64,000 nucleotides of DNA from Actinomadura latina NBRC 106108 (GCF_001552195.1 NZ_BCQS01000019.1:1-64000); one strand, 5' to 3'; shown: positions 27,227-37,018, counted from the stretch's first letter. Notes: generated from the letters alone by a model not told the origin. Numbers and translations are program-made.

Positions 27227-28863
27227 CCGCCACGACCCTGCGCCCGCCCGCGCGCGCCGCCCGCCGACACGGCGGCCTGTCCGGCGCGGGCCCGCTGCTG
27301 AAGCTGTGGCTGCGCCGCGACCGGATCATGATGCCCGCCTGGATCTACGGGCTGACCGCCTACGTCTCCAGCAGCGCCTACAGCTTCAAGAACGAGTACG
27401 GCACACCGGAGGCCCTTGCGAGCTTCGCGCGCGGCATCAACGACAACCCGTCCACGCGGGCGCTCTACGGGCCCGTCCTGAACGGCGACACCGCCGGCGG
27501 GCTCAGCGTCTGGCGCGTCGGCACGACGGGCGCCGCGTTCACCGCCGTCATGTGCGTGCTGCTGGTCGTCCGGCACACGCGCGCCGAGGAGGAGACCGGG
27601 CGGCTGGAGCTGGTCGGCGCCGCCGCCGTCGGCCGCCGCGCGCCGCTGACCGCGGCGCTGCTGACGGCCGCGACGGCGGCCGCCGCCCTGGCGGCCGCGG
27701 TCACCGGCGTGCTGGTCCTCTTCGGGCTGCCCGCCGCCGGGGCGGCGGCGCTCGGCCTGTCCTGGTTCGGCACCGGCCTGGTGTTCGCGGGCGTCGCGGC
27801 GCTCACCGCGCAGCTCGCCGAGACGTCCCGGCTCGCCAACGGGCTGGCGTTCGGGGTCCTCGGGGCGGCCTACCTGGTCCGGGGCGTGGCCGACACCGGC
27901 CCGGCGCACCGGCTCTCGTGGCTGTCGCCGATCGGCTGGGCGCAGCACGTGCGCCCGTACGCGGGCGAGCAGTGGGCCGTGCTCCTCCTGCCGCTCGCCG
28001 CGTCCGCGCTCCTGGTCGCCGCCGCCTACGCGCTGACCGGGCGACGCGACCTCGGCGCCGGGATCCTGGCCCCGTCCGACGGCCCGGCCACCGCCGCGCC
28101 GTCACTGCGCGGCCCGCTCGCCCTGTCCTGGCGGCTGCAGCGCGGCACGCTCCTCGGCTGGTCCGCCGCGTTCCTGCTGTACGGGCTCGCGCTCGGCGGC
28201 GTCGCGGCCGGGGCCGGCGACCTGGCCGGCGGCAACGCGGGGATAGCGGACGACATCCGCGAACTCGGCGGCCAGCAGAACCTCACGGACGCGCTGCTCG
28301 CCACCGCCATGGGGCTCATGGCCCTGTTCGCCGCCGCCTACGCGGTGCAGAGCGTCCAGCGGCTCCGCGCCGAGGAGAGCGGCGGGCGCCTCGAACCCGT
28401 CCTCGCCACCGCCGTCGGCCGCATCCGCTGGGCCGTCTCCGGCCTCGCGGTCACGGTCGCGGGCACCGTCGTCCTCCTCGCGCTCGCCGGCGCCGCCATC
28501 GGACTCGTCCACGGCGCCCGCACGCACGACCTCGACGGCCAGCTCCCCCGCCAGCTCGCCGCCGCCCTCGCGCAACTGCCCTCGGTATGGGCCGTCACGG
28601 CGGCCGCGTTCCTGCTCTTCGCCCTCCTCCCCCGCGCCACGTCCGCCGGCTGGGCCGTCCTGACCATCTGCCTGCTTCTGGGCCAGGTGGGCCCACTCCT
28701 CAACGCACCGCAGGCCGTCCTGGACATCTCGCCCTTCACCCACACCCCGAAGCTCCCCGGTGCGGACTTCACCCCGCTCCCCCTCGTCGCCCTCACCGCC
28801 GCGGCGATCGTCCTGGCGGCGGCCGGCCTGACGGCCTTCCGCCGCCGCGACATCACGGCGTGA
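27223..28863 (+). CDS. ABC-2 type exporter permease (two-half fusion)
   Basis: A 546-residue membrane protein with about 12 hydrophobic segments arranged as two similar halves. Each half has an RAEE(E/S)xGRLE loop (around 122 and 385) followed by a GRR/GRIRW segment. This internal duplication is typical of the large permeases that accompany YSKGN-type ATPases in actinomycete polyketide-antibiotic exporters. Its start overlaps the ATPase stop (ATGA at 27223). It ends two bases before the stop of the next, convergent gene. Confidence 0.9.
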   Translation: MTATTLRPPARAARRHGGLSGAGPLLKLWLRRDRIMMPAWIYGLTAYVSSSAYSFKNEYGTPEALASFARGINDNPSTRALYGPVLNGDTAGGLSVWRVGTTGAAFTAVMCVLLVVRHTRAEEETGRLELVGAAAVGRRAPLTAALLTAATAAAALAAAVTGVLVLFGLPAAGAAALGLSWFGTGLVFAGVAALTAQLAETSRLANGLAFGVLGAAYLVRGVADTGPAHRLSWLSPIGWAQHVRPYAGEQWAVLLLPLAASALLVAAAYALTGRRDLGAGILAPSDGPATAAPSLRGPLALSWRLQRGTLLGWSAAFLLYGLALGGVAAGAGDLAGGNAGIADDIRELGGQQNLTDALLATAMGLMALFAAAYAVQSVQRLRAEESGGRLEPVLATAVGRIRWAVSGLAVTVAGTVVLLALAGAAIGLVHGARTHDLDGQLPRQLAAALAQLPSVWAVTAAAFLLFALLPRATSAGWAVLTICLLLGQVGPLLNAPQAVLDISPFTHTPKLPGADFTPLPLVALTAAAIVLAAAGLTAFRRRDITA

Positions 28864-28865
28864 CG

Positions 28866-29012
28866 CTACGAGCCGGGGTGGTCGGGGTGGGAGAGGAGCC
28901 AGGTCCAGATCTCCATCGGGTCCTCGGCGGTGTGGTGGGCGCCGCAGTGGCAGATGCCGGTGAGGGTGTCGGAGCCCGGGGACCATTCGACCCGCAGGCG
29001 GCCCGTGCTCAT
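28866..29012 (-). CDS. 48-residue CxC...HH mini-protein coupled to the Rieske oxygenase
   Basis: A very small gene that begins inside the stop of the Rieske gene (ATGA overlap) and ends two bases from the convergent permease. The product has C-H-C-G-A-H-H in its middle (residues 24-30), which could bind zinc or another metal, and a Trp-rich C-terminal helix ending in HPDHPGS. Coding-like third positions and the tight coupling support it as real. It may assist or regulate the oxygenase, but no function is known to me. Confidence 0.6.
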   Translation of the reverse strand: MSTGRLRVEWSPGSDTLTGICHCGAHHTAEDPMEIWTWLLSHPDHPGS

Positions 29013-30028
29013 CGGGACGTCTGCCGCTGCAGGATGCGGCGGGCGGCCAGGCCGCCGGTGTCGATGTTGATGGACAGCTCCTGGTAGCCCTCCGGCTCGG
29101 AGGCGATGACCTTCTCCAGGATGTTCAGCGCCTTCACGTCCTGCAGGACGACCGTGCGGTTGCTCTCGGCGAGGAACGCGGAGACCTTCTCGTCGTCCAG
29201 GGCGAAGTCTCGGGCGACGAGCCAGAAGTCGTGGGTGCTCGTCTCGGTCTCCGGGGTGATGGCGTAGCCGACCTCGACGTGGAACGCCTTCGAGTCGTCG
29301 CCGTCCGGGCCGGGCTCCACGCCGGTGGGCGCGATGCGGCTGTGCAGGAGGTAGAGGCACGGCGGGTAGTACTCGATGTCCTGCCAGCGGTCGATACGGC
29401 CCTCGATGCCGGTCGACTGGGAGTAGAACGGCGGGCACTCCACGTCCTTCATGCGGCGGCTCACGTAGACGATGCCCGCCTCCTCGTCGACCTCCGTGTT
29501 GATCGGGGTCTGCGCCACCTCCGGTGTGCCGATGTAGCCGGCGTGCAGGTACGTCTCGTGGGACAGGTCGAGCAGGTTGTCGACCAGCAGGTCGTAGCGG
29601 GCGGCGAGCGGCTCCATCCCGCGGACGGTCGTGTACTCCGGCGAGTCGAACCAGGTCGCGCGCGGGATCGCGGCGGCGTCGCCCTCGCCGTCGCCGATCC
29701 ACACCCAGATGAACGAGTCCTGCTCGACGACCTGGTAGGCGGGGACGCGGGCGGTGCGCGGGATGCGGGTCTGCCCGGGGACGGCGACGCACACGCCGTC
29801 GGGCGCGTAGGTGAAGCCGTGGTAGCCGCAGACGATCCGGTCGCCGTCCCGGTTGCTCTCCGAGAGCGGGAAGCGGCGGTGCACGCAGCGGTCGGCGAGG
29901 GCGACGGCCTCTCCGGCCCGGGTGCGATACATGACGAGGGGCTCGCCGCAGATCGTCCGGGCGAACAGGCCGTCGCCGATCTCCTGGCTGTAGGCGGCCA
30001 CGTACCACTGGTTGCGTGCGAAGACCAT
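29009..30028 (-). CDS. Rieske non-heme iron oxygenase, VanA-like
   Basis: A 339-residue oxygenase subunit. The N-terminal Rieske [2Fe-2S] site uses C48, H50, C67 and H70 (CVH and CGYH). The catalytic domain holds the mononuclear-iron motif at about 150-162, with D154, H157 and H162. It resembles vanillate O-demethylase and similar aromatic-acid oxygenases that hydroxylate or demethylate aromatic carboxylates. It needs an electron-transfer reductase, which is not encoded nearby. GGAGGAACGCCCC precedes the ATG at 30028. It lies at the end of a catabolic operon with importer, CoA ligase and IclR regulator. The substrate is unknown. Confidence 0.88.
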   Translation of the reverse strand: MVFARNQWYVAAYSQEIGDGLFARTICGEPLVMYRTRAGEAVALADRCVHRRFPLSESNRDGDRIVCGYHGFTYAPDGVCVAVPGQTRIPRTARVPAYQVVEQDSFIWVWIGDGEGDAAAIPRATWFDSPEYTTVRGMEPLAARYDLLVDNLLDLSHETYLHAGYIGTPEVAQTPINTEVDEEAGIVYVSRRMKDVECPPFYSQSTGIEGRIDRWQDIEYYPPCLYLLHSRIAPTGVEPGPDGDDSKAFHVEVGYAITPETETSTHDFWLVARDFALDDEKVSAFLAESNRTVVLQDVKALNILEKVIASEPEGYQELSINIDTGGLAARRILQRQTSR

Positions 30029-30123
30029 GGGGCGTTCCTCCGTGATCGATGGGGGGTCACGACGACCTTCGCGGCGGGACGGTGACGGAGGCCACACCGA
30101 TTCCGTCCAATGGAAGAACCCGG

Positions 30124-30927
30124 TCAGCGGTTGTGCAGCGCGGTCTCCGGGGGGCGCAGGGCCCGGGGCGCGCCGAGGGCCCGGGAGATGCCGCGGGCGC
30201 TGGCGCGGACGACCGGGATCAGCGCCCGCGCGTCCCAGCCGTCGGACGGGACGACGATCGCGACGGCGGCGGCGACCCGGTCGTCCGGGCCGTACACGGG
30301 GGCGCCGACCGACAGCGCGAACGTCTCGACCTGGCCGTCGCTGATCGCGACGCCGGTGCGCCGGACCTCGGCGAGGACGCGCCGCAGCTCCGGCCCGGTG
30401 GCGATCGTCCGCTCGGTGAAGCGGCGCAGCGGCGCGGCGATGGCGCGTTCCTGCAGGGCGGGGTCGGCGTGCGCGAGCATCGCGAGGCCGACGCCGGTCG
30501 CGTGGGCGGGCCACCGGCCGCCGACGCGGGACAGGACGTGCACGGCGTCGCGGGCGGAGATCCGCTCGATGTAGACGACGTCGAGGCCGTCCAGGACGGC
30601 GAGGTGGACGTTCTCGTGCGTCGCCTCGTACAGGTCCTCCAGGAACGGCATCGCGGCGGCGCGCAGGGCGGGGCCGCGCGGCGCGAGGGCGGCGACCTCG
30701 AACAGCCGCAGCCCGATCCGGTACAGGCCGTCCGCGTCGCGTTCGAGGGCGCCCCAGCAGGTCAGCTCGCCGACGAGGCGGTGCGCGGTGGACAGCGGCA
30801 GGCCCGCGCGGCGGCTGATCTGCGTGATGGTGAGCGAGGCGCGCTCGGCGGAGAACGCCTCCAGGATGTCCAGGACGCGGCTGGTGACCGTCGCCCGCCC
30901 GCGCGCCGTCCTGCCGGGGGCCGTCAT
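30124..30927 (-). CDS. IclR-family transcriptional regulator
   Basis: A 267-residue regulator with an N-terminal winged helix (about 15-75, with ITQISRRAGLPLSTAHRLV) and a C-terminal IclR effector domain (about 80-250). IclR proteins often sense aromatic acids or their CoA-pathway intermediates. It is co-transcribed with the acyl-CoA ligase (ATGA overlap) and followed after 95 bp by the Rieske gene, so it most likely controls this catabolic operon. Confidence 0.92.
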   Translation of the reverse strand: MTAPGRTARGRATVTSRVLDILEAFSAERASLTITQISRRAGLPLSTAHRLVGELTCWGALERDADGLYRIGLRLFEVAALAPRGPALRAAAMPFLEDLYEATHENVHLAVLDGLDVVYIERISARDAVHVLSRVGGRWPAHATGVGLAMLAHADPALQERAIAAPLRRFTERTIATGPELRRVLAEVRRTGVAISDGQVETFALSVGAPVYGPDDRVAAAVAIVVPSDGWDARALIPVVRASARGISRALGAPRALRPPETALHNR

Positions 30928-32420
30928 GGGTCGCCGTACTCCTCCCGCAGCCGCGCCTTGAGGATCTTCCCCGCGGCGTTGCGCGGGATCTCCGCGGCGA
31001 GCACGGCCGACTTGGGGATCTTGTAGCGGGCCAGTCTGCCGGACAGGGCGGCGAGCACCTCCTCCGGGCTCACGTCCGCGCCGGGACGCGGCACGAGGAC
31101 GGCGCGGCAGGCCTCGCCCCACGTGCCGTCCGGGACGCCGATGACCGCGCACTCCACGACGTCGGGCGCGGCGGCGAGGATCGCGTGCTCGACCTCCGCC
31201 GGGTACACGTTCTCGCCGCCGGAGATGACGACGTCCTTCATGCGGTCGACGATGAACGCGTAGCCGTCGCCGTCGAGGCGGGCGGCGTCGCCGCTGCGGA
31301 ACCAGCCGTCGCTGAACACGGCGGCGGTGTCGTCGGGCCGTCCCCAGTAGCCGCGCATGACGTGCGGGCCCTGGACGACGACCTCGCCGGTCTCGCCCGG
31401 CGCGACGTCCGCCATGTCGGGGCCGACGACGCGCACGTCGCTGAAGAAGTGCGGCACCCCCGCCGAGCCCGCCTTCGAGACGGCGTGGCCTGCGTCGAGG
31501 AAGAGCGTGCCGGGGGCGGCCTCGGTCATGCCGTATCCCTGCAGGAACGTGAGGCCCCGCTTCTGGTACGTCTCGATCAGGGACGGCGGCACCGGGGCGC
31601 CGCCGCACGTCAGGATGCGCAGCGAGGACAGGTCGGCCCCGGCCCAGCCCGGCTCCCGGGCGACCCGCTCGAACATCGTCGGCACCCCGAACATGAACGT
31701 GATCCGCTGCTCCTCGATCATAGAGAGGGTCTCGGCCGGGTCGAACGCGGCGACGAGCACGCAGGTCCCGCCCTTGAGCAGGACCGGCAGGGTGAGCATG
31801 TTGAGCCCGGCCGTGTGGAACAGCGGCGCCGACACGAGCGCCACCTCCCCCGCGACCAGGTCGTGGTCGATGAGGACGTTGATCGCGTTCCAGGTGATGT
31901 TGCCGTGGGTGAGCGTCGCGCCCTTGGGCCGCCCGGTCGTCCCGGACGTGTACATGATCATGCAGGGGTCGTCGAGCGCGACGGGGAGGTCGAGCGGGTC
32001 GCCGTCCGCGCCCGCCAGGAGCCGCTCGTAGGCGCCGTCGAGCGCGATGCGCTCCCGGACGCCGTGCAGGCCGTCCGCCATTTCCGCGTGCGACGGCCCG
32101 TGCACCAGGACGGACGCGCCCGAGTCGTCCAGCTGGTAGGCGATCTCCGGGCCGGCGAGCCGCGTGTTCAGCGGGACGAAGATCCCGCCCAGCATGCCGG
32201 TCGCGAACAGCGTCTCCAGGAACGACGGATGGTTGGGGCCGAGGTAGGCGACCCGGTCGCCGTGCCGGACTCCGAGGCCGCGCAGCACGCGGGCGAGCCG
32301 CGCCACGCGGTCGAGCAGCCCGGCGTAGTCGAGCGTCCCTCCCTCGTGGACGAGGGCCGCCGCACGCGGGGTCTTCCGGGCGCGGCGGGCGGGCCACGAC
32401 CCGAGTCCTTCGTTGCGCAT
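30924..32420 (-). CDS. AMP-dependent acyl-CoA/aryl-CoA ligase
   Basis: A 498-residue member of the acyl-adenylate family with the ATP loop (MYTSGTTGRPKGATL), the central YGMTEAAPG motif and the C-terminal NAAGKILK lysine. It would activate an imported carboxylic acid as CoA thioester for breakdown. The ATG at 32420 is preferred, because GGAGG lies ten bases upstream; a GTG at 32429 overlaps the livM stop but has no spacing for a ribosome binding site. Position between a liv-type importer and a Rieske oxygenase suggests an aromatic or alicyclic acid substrate. Confidence 0.9.
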   Translation of the reverse strand: MRNEGLGSWPARRARKTPRAAALVHEGGTLDYAGLLDRVARLARVLRGLGVRHGDRVAYLGPNHPSFLETLFATGMLGGIFVPLNTRLAGPEIAYQLDDSGASVLVHGPSHAEMADGLHGVRERIALDGAYERLLAGADGDPLDLPVALDDPCMIMYTSGTTGRPKGATLTHGNITWNAINVLIDHDLVAGEVALVSAPLFHTAGLNMLTLPVLLKGGTCVLVAAFDPAETLSMIEEQRITFMFGVPTMFERVAREPGWAGADLSSLRILTCGGAPVPPSLIETYQKRGLTFLQGYGMTEAAPGTLFLDAGHAVSKAGSAGVPHFFSDVRVVGPDMADVAPGETGEVVVQGPHVMRGYWGRPDDTAAVFSDGWFRSGDAARLDGDGYAFIVDRMKDVVISGGENVYPAEVEHAILAAAPDVVECAVIGVPDGTWGEACRAVLVPRPGADVSPEEVLAALSGRLARYKIPKSAVLAAEIPRNAAGKILKARLREEYGDP

Positions 32421-32425
32421 GCGCG

Positions 32426-33460
32426 TCACCCCTCCATCGGTTTCGAGCCCCTGCGGCGATCCCACCACGCGGTGGCGGACGGCACGAGGCCCTTCGGCAG
32501 GAACAGCACGACCGCGACGAGCAGCAGGCCGTACACCGCGTACGACAGGACGGCGGGCGCCGACGCCGGCATCCCCTCCCGCGTGCCGATGTCGTTCAGC
32601 AGCTGGAGCAGCAGGGTGATGGCGGTCGCGCCGGCGAGCGCGCCCCAGATCGTCCCGGCGCCGCCGACGACGACCATCACGACGTACTCGAACGACAGCA
32701 GGACGGGGAACGAGCCGGGCGCGACGTAGCCGATGTAGAAGGCGTAGACGCCTCCCGCGAGCCCGGCGAACCCGGCGGACAGGCTGAAGACGGCCTGCTT
32801 GTAGACGGCGACCGGAACCCCGGACGACGCGGCGGCGACCTCGCTGGTCGCGAGCGCCCGCAGGCCCCGCCCGGGACGGGACGTCACGATGTGCCGGGTG
32901 ACCAGCACGACGAGGCCGAGGGCGCCGAGCGCCAGGTAGGCGTAGGAGGCCTCACCCGCGAACTCGTACCCGGCGACCTTGAGGCGCGGGATCCCCTGGA
33001 GGCCGATGTCGCCGCCCGTCCAGTCCTGCCGTCCGACGAGGCTGAGCAGGATGAGCTGGATGGCGAGGGTCGCGAACGCGAGCTGGTGGCCGCGCAGCCG
33101 CAGCAGCGGGACGCCGGCGAGCGCGGCGCACGCCGCCGCGACGACGGGCGCGAGCAGCAGCCCGAGCCAGGTCGGCAGGCCGTGCGTCGCGGTCAGCGCC
33201 GCCGTGTAGCCGCCGATCATGGTGAAGGACGCCTGGCCGAGCGAGACCTGCCCGGCGTACCCCATCAGCATCGACAGCCCCACGACGACGATCGCGGACA
33301 GCAGGAGCAGTACGTAGACCGACACCTGCGTCTCCGGCAGCAGCACCGGGACGAGCAGCGCGAGCACGCCGGCGGCCGCCGCCGCGAGCGTCCCGGGAGC
33401 GGGCCGCCGCCGCACCGCGGGGGCGGCCACCGGCGAGGTCTTGCGGACGGACACGCTCAT
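32426..33460 (-). CDS. livM: Branched-chain amino acid/carboxylate ABC permease LivM
   Basis: A 344-residue permease with about ten membrane segments and the family motif GYAGQVSLGQASF, plus the late GGAGTIWGALAGA segment. Together with LivH it forms the channel. The start overlaps the livH stop (ATGA). LivM-type systems carry branched amino acids, but also aromatic acids or urea; here the operon context favours a carboxylate. Confidence 0.93.
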   Translation of the reverse strand: MSVSVRKTSPVAAPAVRRRPAPGTLAAAAAGVLALLVPVLLPETQVSVYVLLLLSAIVVVGLSMLMGYAGQVSLGQASFTMIGGYTAALTATHGLPTWLGLLLAPVVAAACAALAGVPLLRLRGHQLAFATLAIQLILLSLVGRQDWTGGDIGLQGIPRLKVAGYEFAGEASYAYLALGALGLVVLVTRHIVTSRPGRGLRALATSEVAAASSGVPVAVYKQAVFSLSAGFAGLAGGVYAFYIGYVAPGSFPVLLSFEYVVMVVVGGAGTIWGALAGATAITLLLQLLNDIGTREGMPASAPAVLSYAVYGLLLVAVVLFLPKGLVPSATAWWDRRRGSKPMEG

Positions 33461-34320
33461 CGGGCGGCCTCCTCCTGCAGCGCGGTCCTGCGCGAGGCCC
33501 GCACCATCATGATCGCCAGCATCAGCGCCAGCGCGACGACGGTCTGGTAGGACGCCTCGCCGTATCCCGCGACCATCGCCTCGGCGATCCCCAGCGTCAG
33601 CGCGCCGGCGAGCGCGACGACCGGGCGGTTCAGGCCGCCGAGCACGGCCGCCGCGAACCCGTTGGTGATCAGCAGGACGTCGCTGTCGTAGGAGATGGGC
33701 TGCAGCGGCGTGAGCAGCACCCCGGCGAGGCCCCCGAGCATCCCGCCGAGCGCGAACGCGACCAGGCCCATCTTCAGCGGGTCGATGCCCATGGTGCGCG
33801 CCGCGTACGGGTTGGACGCGCACGCGCTGAGCGCCTTGCCCGCGTAGGTGCGCCCGAAGAACAGGGCGAGCAGCACGAACACGGCGGCGGCCACCCCGAT
33901 GACGAGGAACGACTGCTGCTGGACGTGCGCGCCGAACAGCGTCACGGCGCCGCGCAGCCCCGGATGCGAGCGCGGGCCGTCCCCCCAGACCATGATCTCC
34001 ACCGCGTAGGCGAGGAACCCGACCCCGAGCGTGACGATGAGCGCCGACTGCGGGGACGTGCCGCGCTTCCCGGTGGCGGCGACCCCGACCGCGAGGCCGA
34101 CCGCGCCCGCCACGGCGACGGAACCGGCCTCCGCGGCGCCGTGCGGCAGCCCCGCCGCCAGCAGGGACCCGGCCGTCATGCCGCCGATGACGGCGAACAT
34201 GCCCTGCGCGAAGTTCACCACCCGCGTCACCCGGTGGATCACGACGAGGCCGCTGGCCAGCAGCGCGAAGCCGCAGCCGACGGCGATCCCGGAGACGAGG
34301 TACTGCACGAAGGCGCTCAT
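33457..34320 (-). CDS. livH: Branched-chain amino acid/carboxylate ABC permease LivH
   Basis: A 287-residue permease with about eight hydrophobic segments and the family pattern VVNFAQGMFAVIGG near the N-terminus and AAVLGGLNRPVVALAGA later. It is the partner of LivM. Both start and stop overlap the neighbouring genes by ATGA, so all five liv genes are one transcription unit. Confidence 0.93.
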   Translation of the reverse strand: MSAFVQYLVSGIAVGCGFALLASGLVVIHRVTRVVNFAQGMFAVIGGMTAGSLLAAGLPHGAAEAGSVAVAGAVGLAVGVAATGKRGTSPQSALIVTLGVGFLAYAVEIMVWGDGPRSHPGLRGAVTLFGAHVQQQSFLVIGVAAAVFVLLALFFGRTYAGKALSACASNPYAARTMGIDPLKMGLVAFALGGMLGGLAGVLLTPLQPISYDSDVLLITNGFAAAVLGGLNRPVVALAGALTLGIAEAMVAGYGEASYQTVVALALMLAIMMVRASRRTALQEEAAR

Positions 34321-35015
34321 GTCTCCCCTCCCCGGCCGGCGCGCCCGCCGAGGTAGGCGTCGGCGACGTCGGGGCCCGCCGCCAGGTCCGCGGCGGCGCC
34401 CTCGGCCCGGATCCGGCCCGCCTCCAGGACGTAGCCGCGCCCGCACAGGTCGAGCGCCAGCCGCGCGTTCTGCTCGATGAGCAGGACGGCGAGGCCGCGC
34501 TCGGCGTTCAGCGCGCGCAGGTGCTCGGCGAGGTCGGCGGTGACGAGCGGCGCGAGGCCGAGCGACAACTCGTCCACGACGACCGCGTCCGGCTCGGCCA
34601 TCAGCGCCCGCCCGAACGCGACCATCTGCTGCTCCCCGCCCGACAGCGACCCCGCCCGCCGCTTGCGCAGGTCGGCGAGCCGCGGCAGCACCTCGTACAC
34701 GCGGGCGGTGTCGCGGGCGCCCTTCGCGCGGCGGCGGCGCCAGGCGCCGAGCACGAGGTTGTCATCGACGGTCAGGTCGTCGAACATCTGCCGCCCCTCG
34801 GGGACGAGCGCGACCCGCCCGCGCAGGGCCACCCGTCCCGCCGCCGGGCGCAGCACGCCGAGGACCGCGTTGACGAGCGAGGTCTTGCCCGCCCCGTTCG
34901 GGCCGATGAGCGCGACCAGCTCCCCGGCCCGCACGGTGATCCCAACCCGGTCGAGCGCGGTCGCCGTCCCGTACCGGACGACGAGATCCTCCACCTCGAT
35001 GACGGGAGGGCTCAT
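34317..35015 (-). CDS. livF: ABC transporter ATP-binding protein LivF
   Basis: A 232-residue ATPase with GPNGAGKTS, the signature LSGGEQQM and a Walker B in which VVVDELSLGLAP replaces the usual LLLDEPS. The VALVPEGRQMFDDLTV segment is characteristic of LivF. It is coupled by overlaps to livG upstream and livH downstream. Confidence 0.93.
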   Translation of the reverse strand: MSPPVIEVEDLVVRYGTATALDRVGITVRAGELVALIGPNGAGKTSLVNAVLGVLRPAAGRVALRGRVALVPEGRQMFDDLTVDDNLVLGAWRRRRAKGARDTARVYEVLPRLADLRKRRAGSLSGGEQQMVAFGRALMAEPDAVVVDELSLGLAPLVTADLAEHLRALNAERGLAVLLIEQNARLALDLCGRGYVLEAGRIRAEGAAADLAAGPDVADAYLGGRAGRGGET

Positions 35016-35779
35016 GCGGCCTCCTCCCCCAGGTACGCGGCGATGACGGCGGGGTCGGCGCGGATCTCCTCGGGCGTGCCCTCCGCGATGAGGCGGCCGA
35101 GGTCCAGGACGGCGACCCGGTCGGCGAGGCGGGCGACGAACGCGACGTCGTGCTCGACGAGCATCATCGTCAGCCCCTCCCCGCGCAGGCCCTCGATCAG
35201 CTGCGCGAGGGACTCCCGCTCGGCGGCGCGCAGCCCGGACGCCGGCTCGTCCAGCAGCAGGAGCCGGGGCCGCGCGCACAGGGCCCGCGCCACCTGCAGC
35301 GACCGCTGCTGGCCGAGCGGCAGGACGTCCGCCGAGCGGTGCGCCCAGTCGCGCAGCCCGACCCGGTCGAGCGCGGCCAGCGCGTCCGCCCGGATCGCGG
35401 CCTCCTCGCGGCGGTGCGCGGGCAGCCGGAGCGTGGCGGACAGGAAGCCGTGCCGGGTGCGGGCGTGCGCGCCGACCATGACGTTCTCCAGCGCGGTCAT
35501 CCCGTGGAAGAGCCGGGCGCCCTGGAAGACGATCGCGACGCCGAGCCGGGCGCGCGCGTGCGGGGGCAGCCGGTCGATCCGCCGGCCCGCGTACGCGAGC
35601 GTGCCGTGGTCGGCGGCGAGATGGCCGCTGATCAGGTTGAACAGGGTGGACTTGCCCGCGCCGTTGGGGCCGATCACGGCGCGGGTCTCGCCCTCGGCGA
35701 CCGTCATCGCGACGTCGCGGACGGCGTACACGCCGCCGAACGCGCGCCCGACGGCGCCGATCTCCAGCAGCGCCGTCAT
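35012..35779 (-). CDS. livG: ABC transporter ATP-binding protein LivG
   Basis: A 255-residue ATPase with [21 protein letters not shown] and LLLDEPASGL. The signature LPLGQQRSLQVARAL fits the LivG branch, though the usual first Gly-Gly pair is reduced. It pairs with LivF as the motor of the importer. Start and stop overlap its neighbours. Confidence 0.93.
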   Translation of the reverse strand: MTALLEIGAVGRAFGGVYAVRDVAMTVAEGETRAVIGPNGAGKSTLFNLISGHLAADHGTLAYAGRRIDRLPPHARARLGVAIVFQGARLFHGMTALENVMVGAHARTRHGFLSATLRLPAHRREEAAIRADALAALDRVGLRDWAHRSADVLPLGQQRSLQVARALCARPRLLLLDEPASGLRAAERESLAQLIEGLRGEGLTMMLVEHDVAFVARLADRVAVLDLGRLIAEGTPEEIRADPAVIAAYLGEEAA

Positions 35780-36960
35780 CCGGCGGCCTTCGCGGTCTCG
35801 GCGAGCTGCTTCACCGACCATTCGGTGGGGACGAGCTTGCCGTCCTTCACCTGGTTCATGGAGATGTCGGTGGGCTTCAGGCCGGAGTGGTCGGTCTTGG
35901 AGTAGGTGTACCGGCCGCAGGGGGTGACGAGCGTGAGGCCCTCCAGCGCGTCCCGGATCCTCTCCCGGTCGGTGCCGGCCTTGCCGATCGCGGCGGCCAG
36001 CAGCTTGACGCCCGCGTAGCCGTCCATCGCGAACTGCGGCGGCTCGTAGCCGTACTTCTGCTCGAACGGCCCGGACATCTCCTGGACGGACTGCTTGAGC
36101 TTCCCGTCCGGCAGGTGGTCGGCGACGACGCCGATCGCGGACTGGACGTACACGCCCTCGGCCGCCTTCCCGACCGGGTCGATCCACAGCTTGCTGGCCT
36201 GCGCGCCGGTCATGTAGAGCGGCAGCTTGAGCCCGGACGACGGGTACTGCTTGGCCATCGTGACACCGGGCGGGCCGCTCGCCCACGCGACGAGGGCCTG
36301 GGCGCCCGAGTCGCGGACGTGGGTGAACAGCGGGCTGAAGTCGGAGGCGGTCGTCTCGAACGTCTCCTCCTTGACGATCTGCACCCCGTTCTGGCCCGCG
36401 TACTTCTGCATGCCCGCGAACCCGGCCTTGGCGTAGGCGCTCTTGGTGTCGTAGGCGACCGCGACCTTGGTGATGTCGTGCGCCTTGAAGTACGAGAGCA
36501 TCGCCTGCGCGTAGGTGGACGAGATCGCCGGAACGACGAACGTGTACTTGCGGACCGGGTCGACCTGCTCGTCCGCCGGGCTGAGCGAGATGTAGGGGAT
36601 CCGCTCGCGCTCGGCGAGCGGCTCCACCGCGAGGCCGACGTTGGAGAACGTCGAGCCGATGATCGCCGTGACCTTCTCGGACCTGAGCTTGTTGAAGTGC
36701 AGCACGCCCTGGTCGGGCGCGGTCCGGTCGTCGAGGGTGATCAGCTTGATCTTCCGGCCGTCGATGCCGCCGGCGGTGTTGATCTGCTCGACGGCGAGCT
36801 CCACGGTCTTCTTCGCCTCGCCGCCGAGCGGCGCGTAGTTGCCGGTCAGCGACTCGATGAAGCCGATCTTGAGGTCGGAGCCGCCGCCGGACCCGCCCGC
36901 CGAGCCGCACGCGGCGGTGGCGAGAAGGGCGGCGGCCAGAAGCGGGACGAGTTTGCGCAC
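35776..36960 (-). CDS. livK: Substrate-binding lipoprotein LivK-like
   Basis: A 394-residue secreted lipoprotein. The signal peptide ends in a lipobox with Cys18 (LLATAAC), followed by a Ser/Gly linker and a Leu/Ile/Val-binding-protein fold (IGFIESLTGNYAPLGGEAK at the N-terminal lobe). It captures the substrate outside the membrane for the liv permease. First gene of the operon, with a clear promoter upstream. The ligand is unknown and may be an aromatic or other carboxylic acid. Confidence 0.92.
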   Translation of the reverse strand: MRKLVPLLAAALLATAACGSAGGSGGGSDLKIGFIESLTGNYAPLGGEAKKTVELAVEQINTAGGIDGRKIKLITLDDRTAPDQGVLHFNKLRSEKVTAIIGSTFSNVGLAVEPLAERERIPYISLSPADEQVDPVRKYTFVVPAISSTYAQAMLSYFKAHDITKVAVAYDTKSAYAKAGFAGMQKYAGQNGVQIVKEETFETTASDFSPLFTHVRDSGAQALVAWASGPPGVTMAKQYPSSGLKLPLYMTGAQASKLWIDPVGKAAEGVYVQSAIGVVADHLPDGKLKQSVQEMSGPFEQKYGYEPPQFAMDGYAGVKLLAAAIGKAGTDRERIRDALEGLTLVTPCGRYTYSKTDHSGLKPTDISMNQVKDGKLVPTEWSVKQLAETAKAAG

Positions 36961-36989
36961 TTGGGACCTCCCGGGGTGGGCGTGCCCCG

Positions 36990-37018
36990 AAGTTAGGCGT
37001 ATTCTTCACGGCAGTCAA
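36990..37018 (-). promoter_or_regulatory. Sigma-70-type promoter of the livK operon
   Basis: On the minus strand TTGACT (37013-37018) and TAACTT (36990-36995) are separated by 17 bp, a near-ideal housekeeping promoter. It reads into livK and lies in the 123-bp gap shared with the divergent PaaX-type gene, where a repressor could act. Confidence 0.7.
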
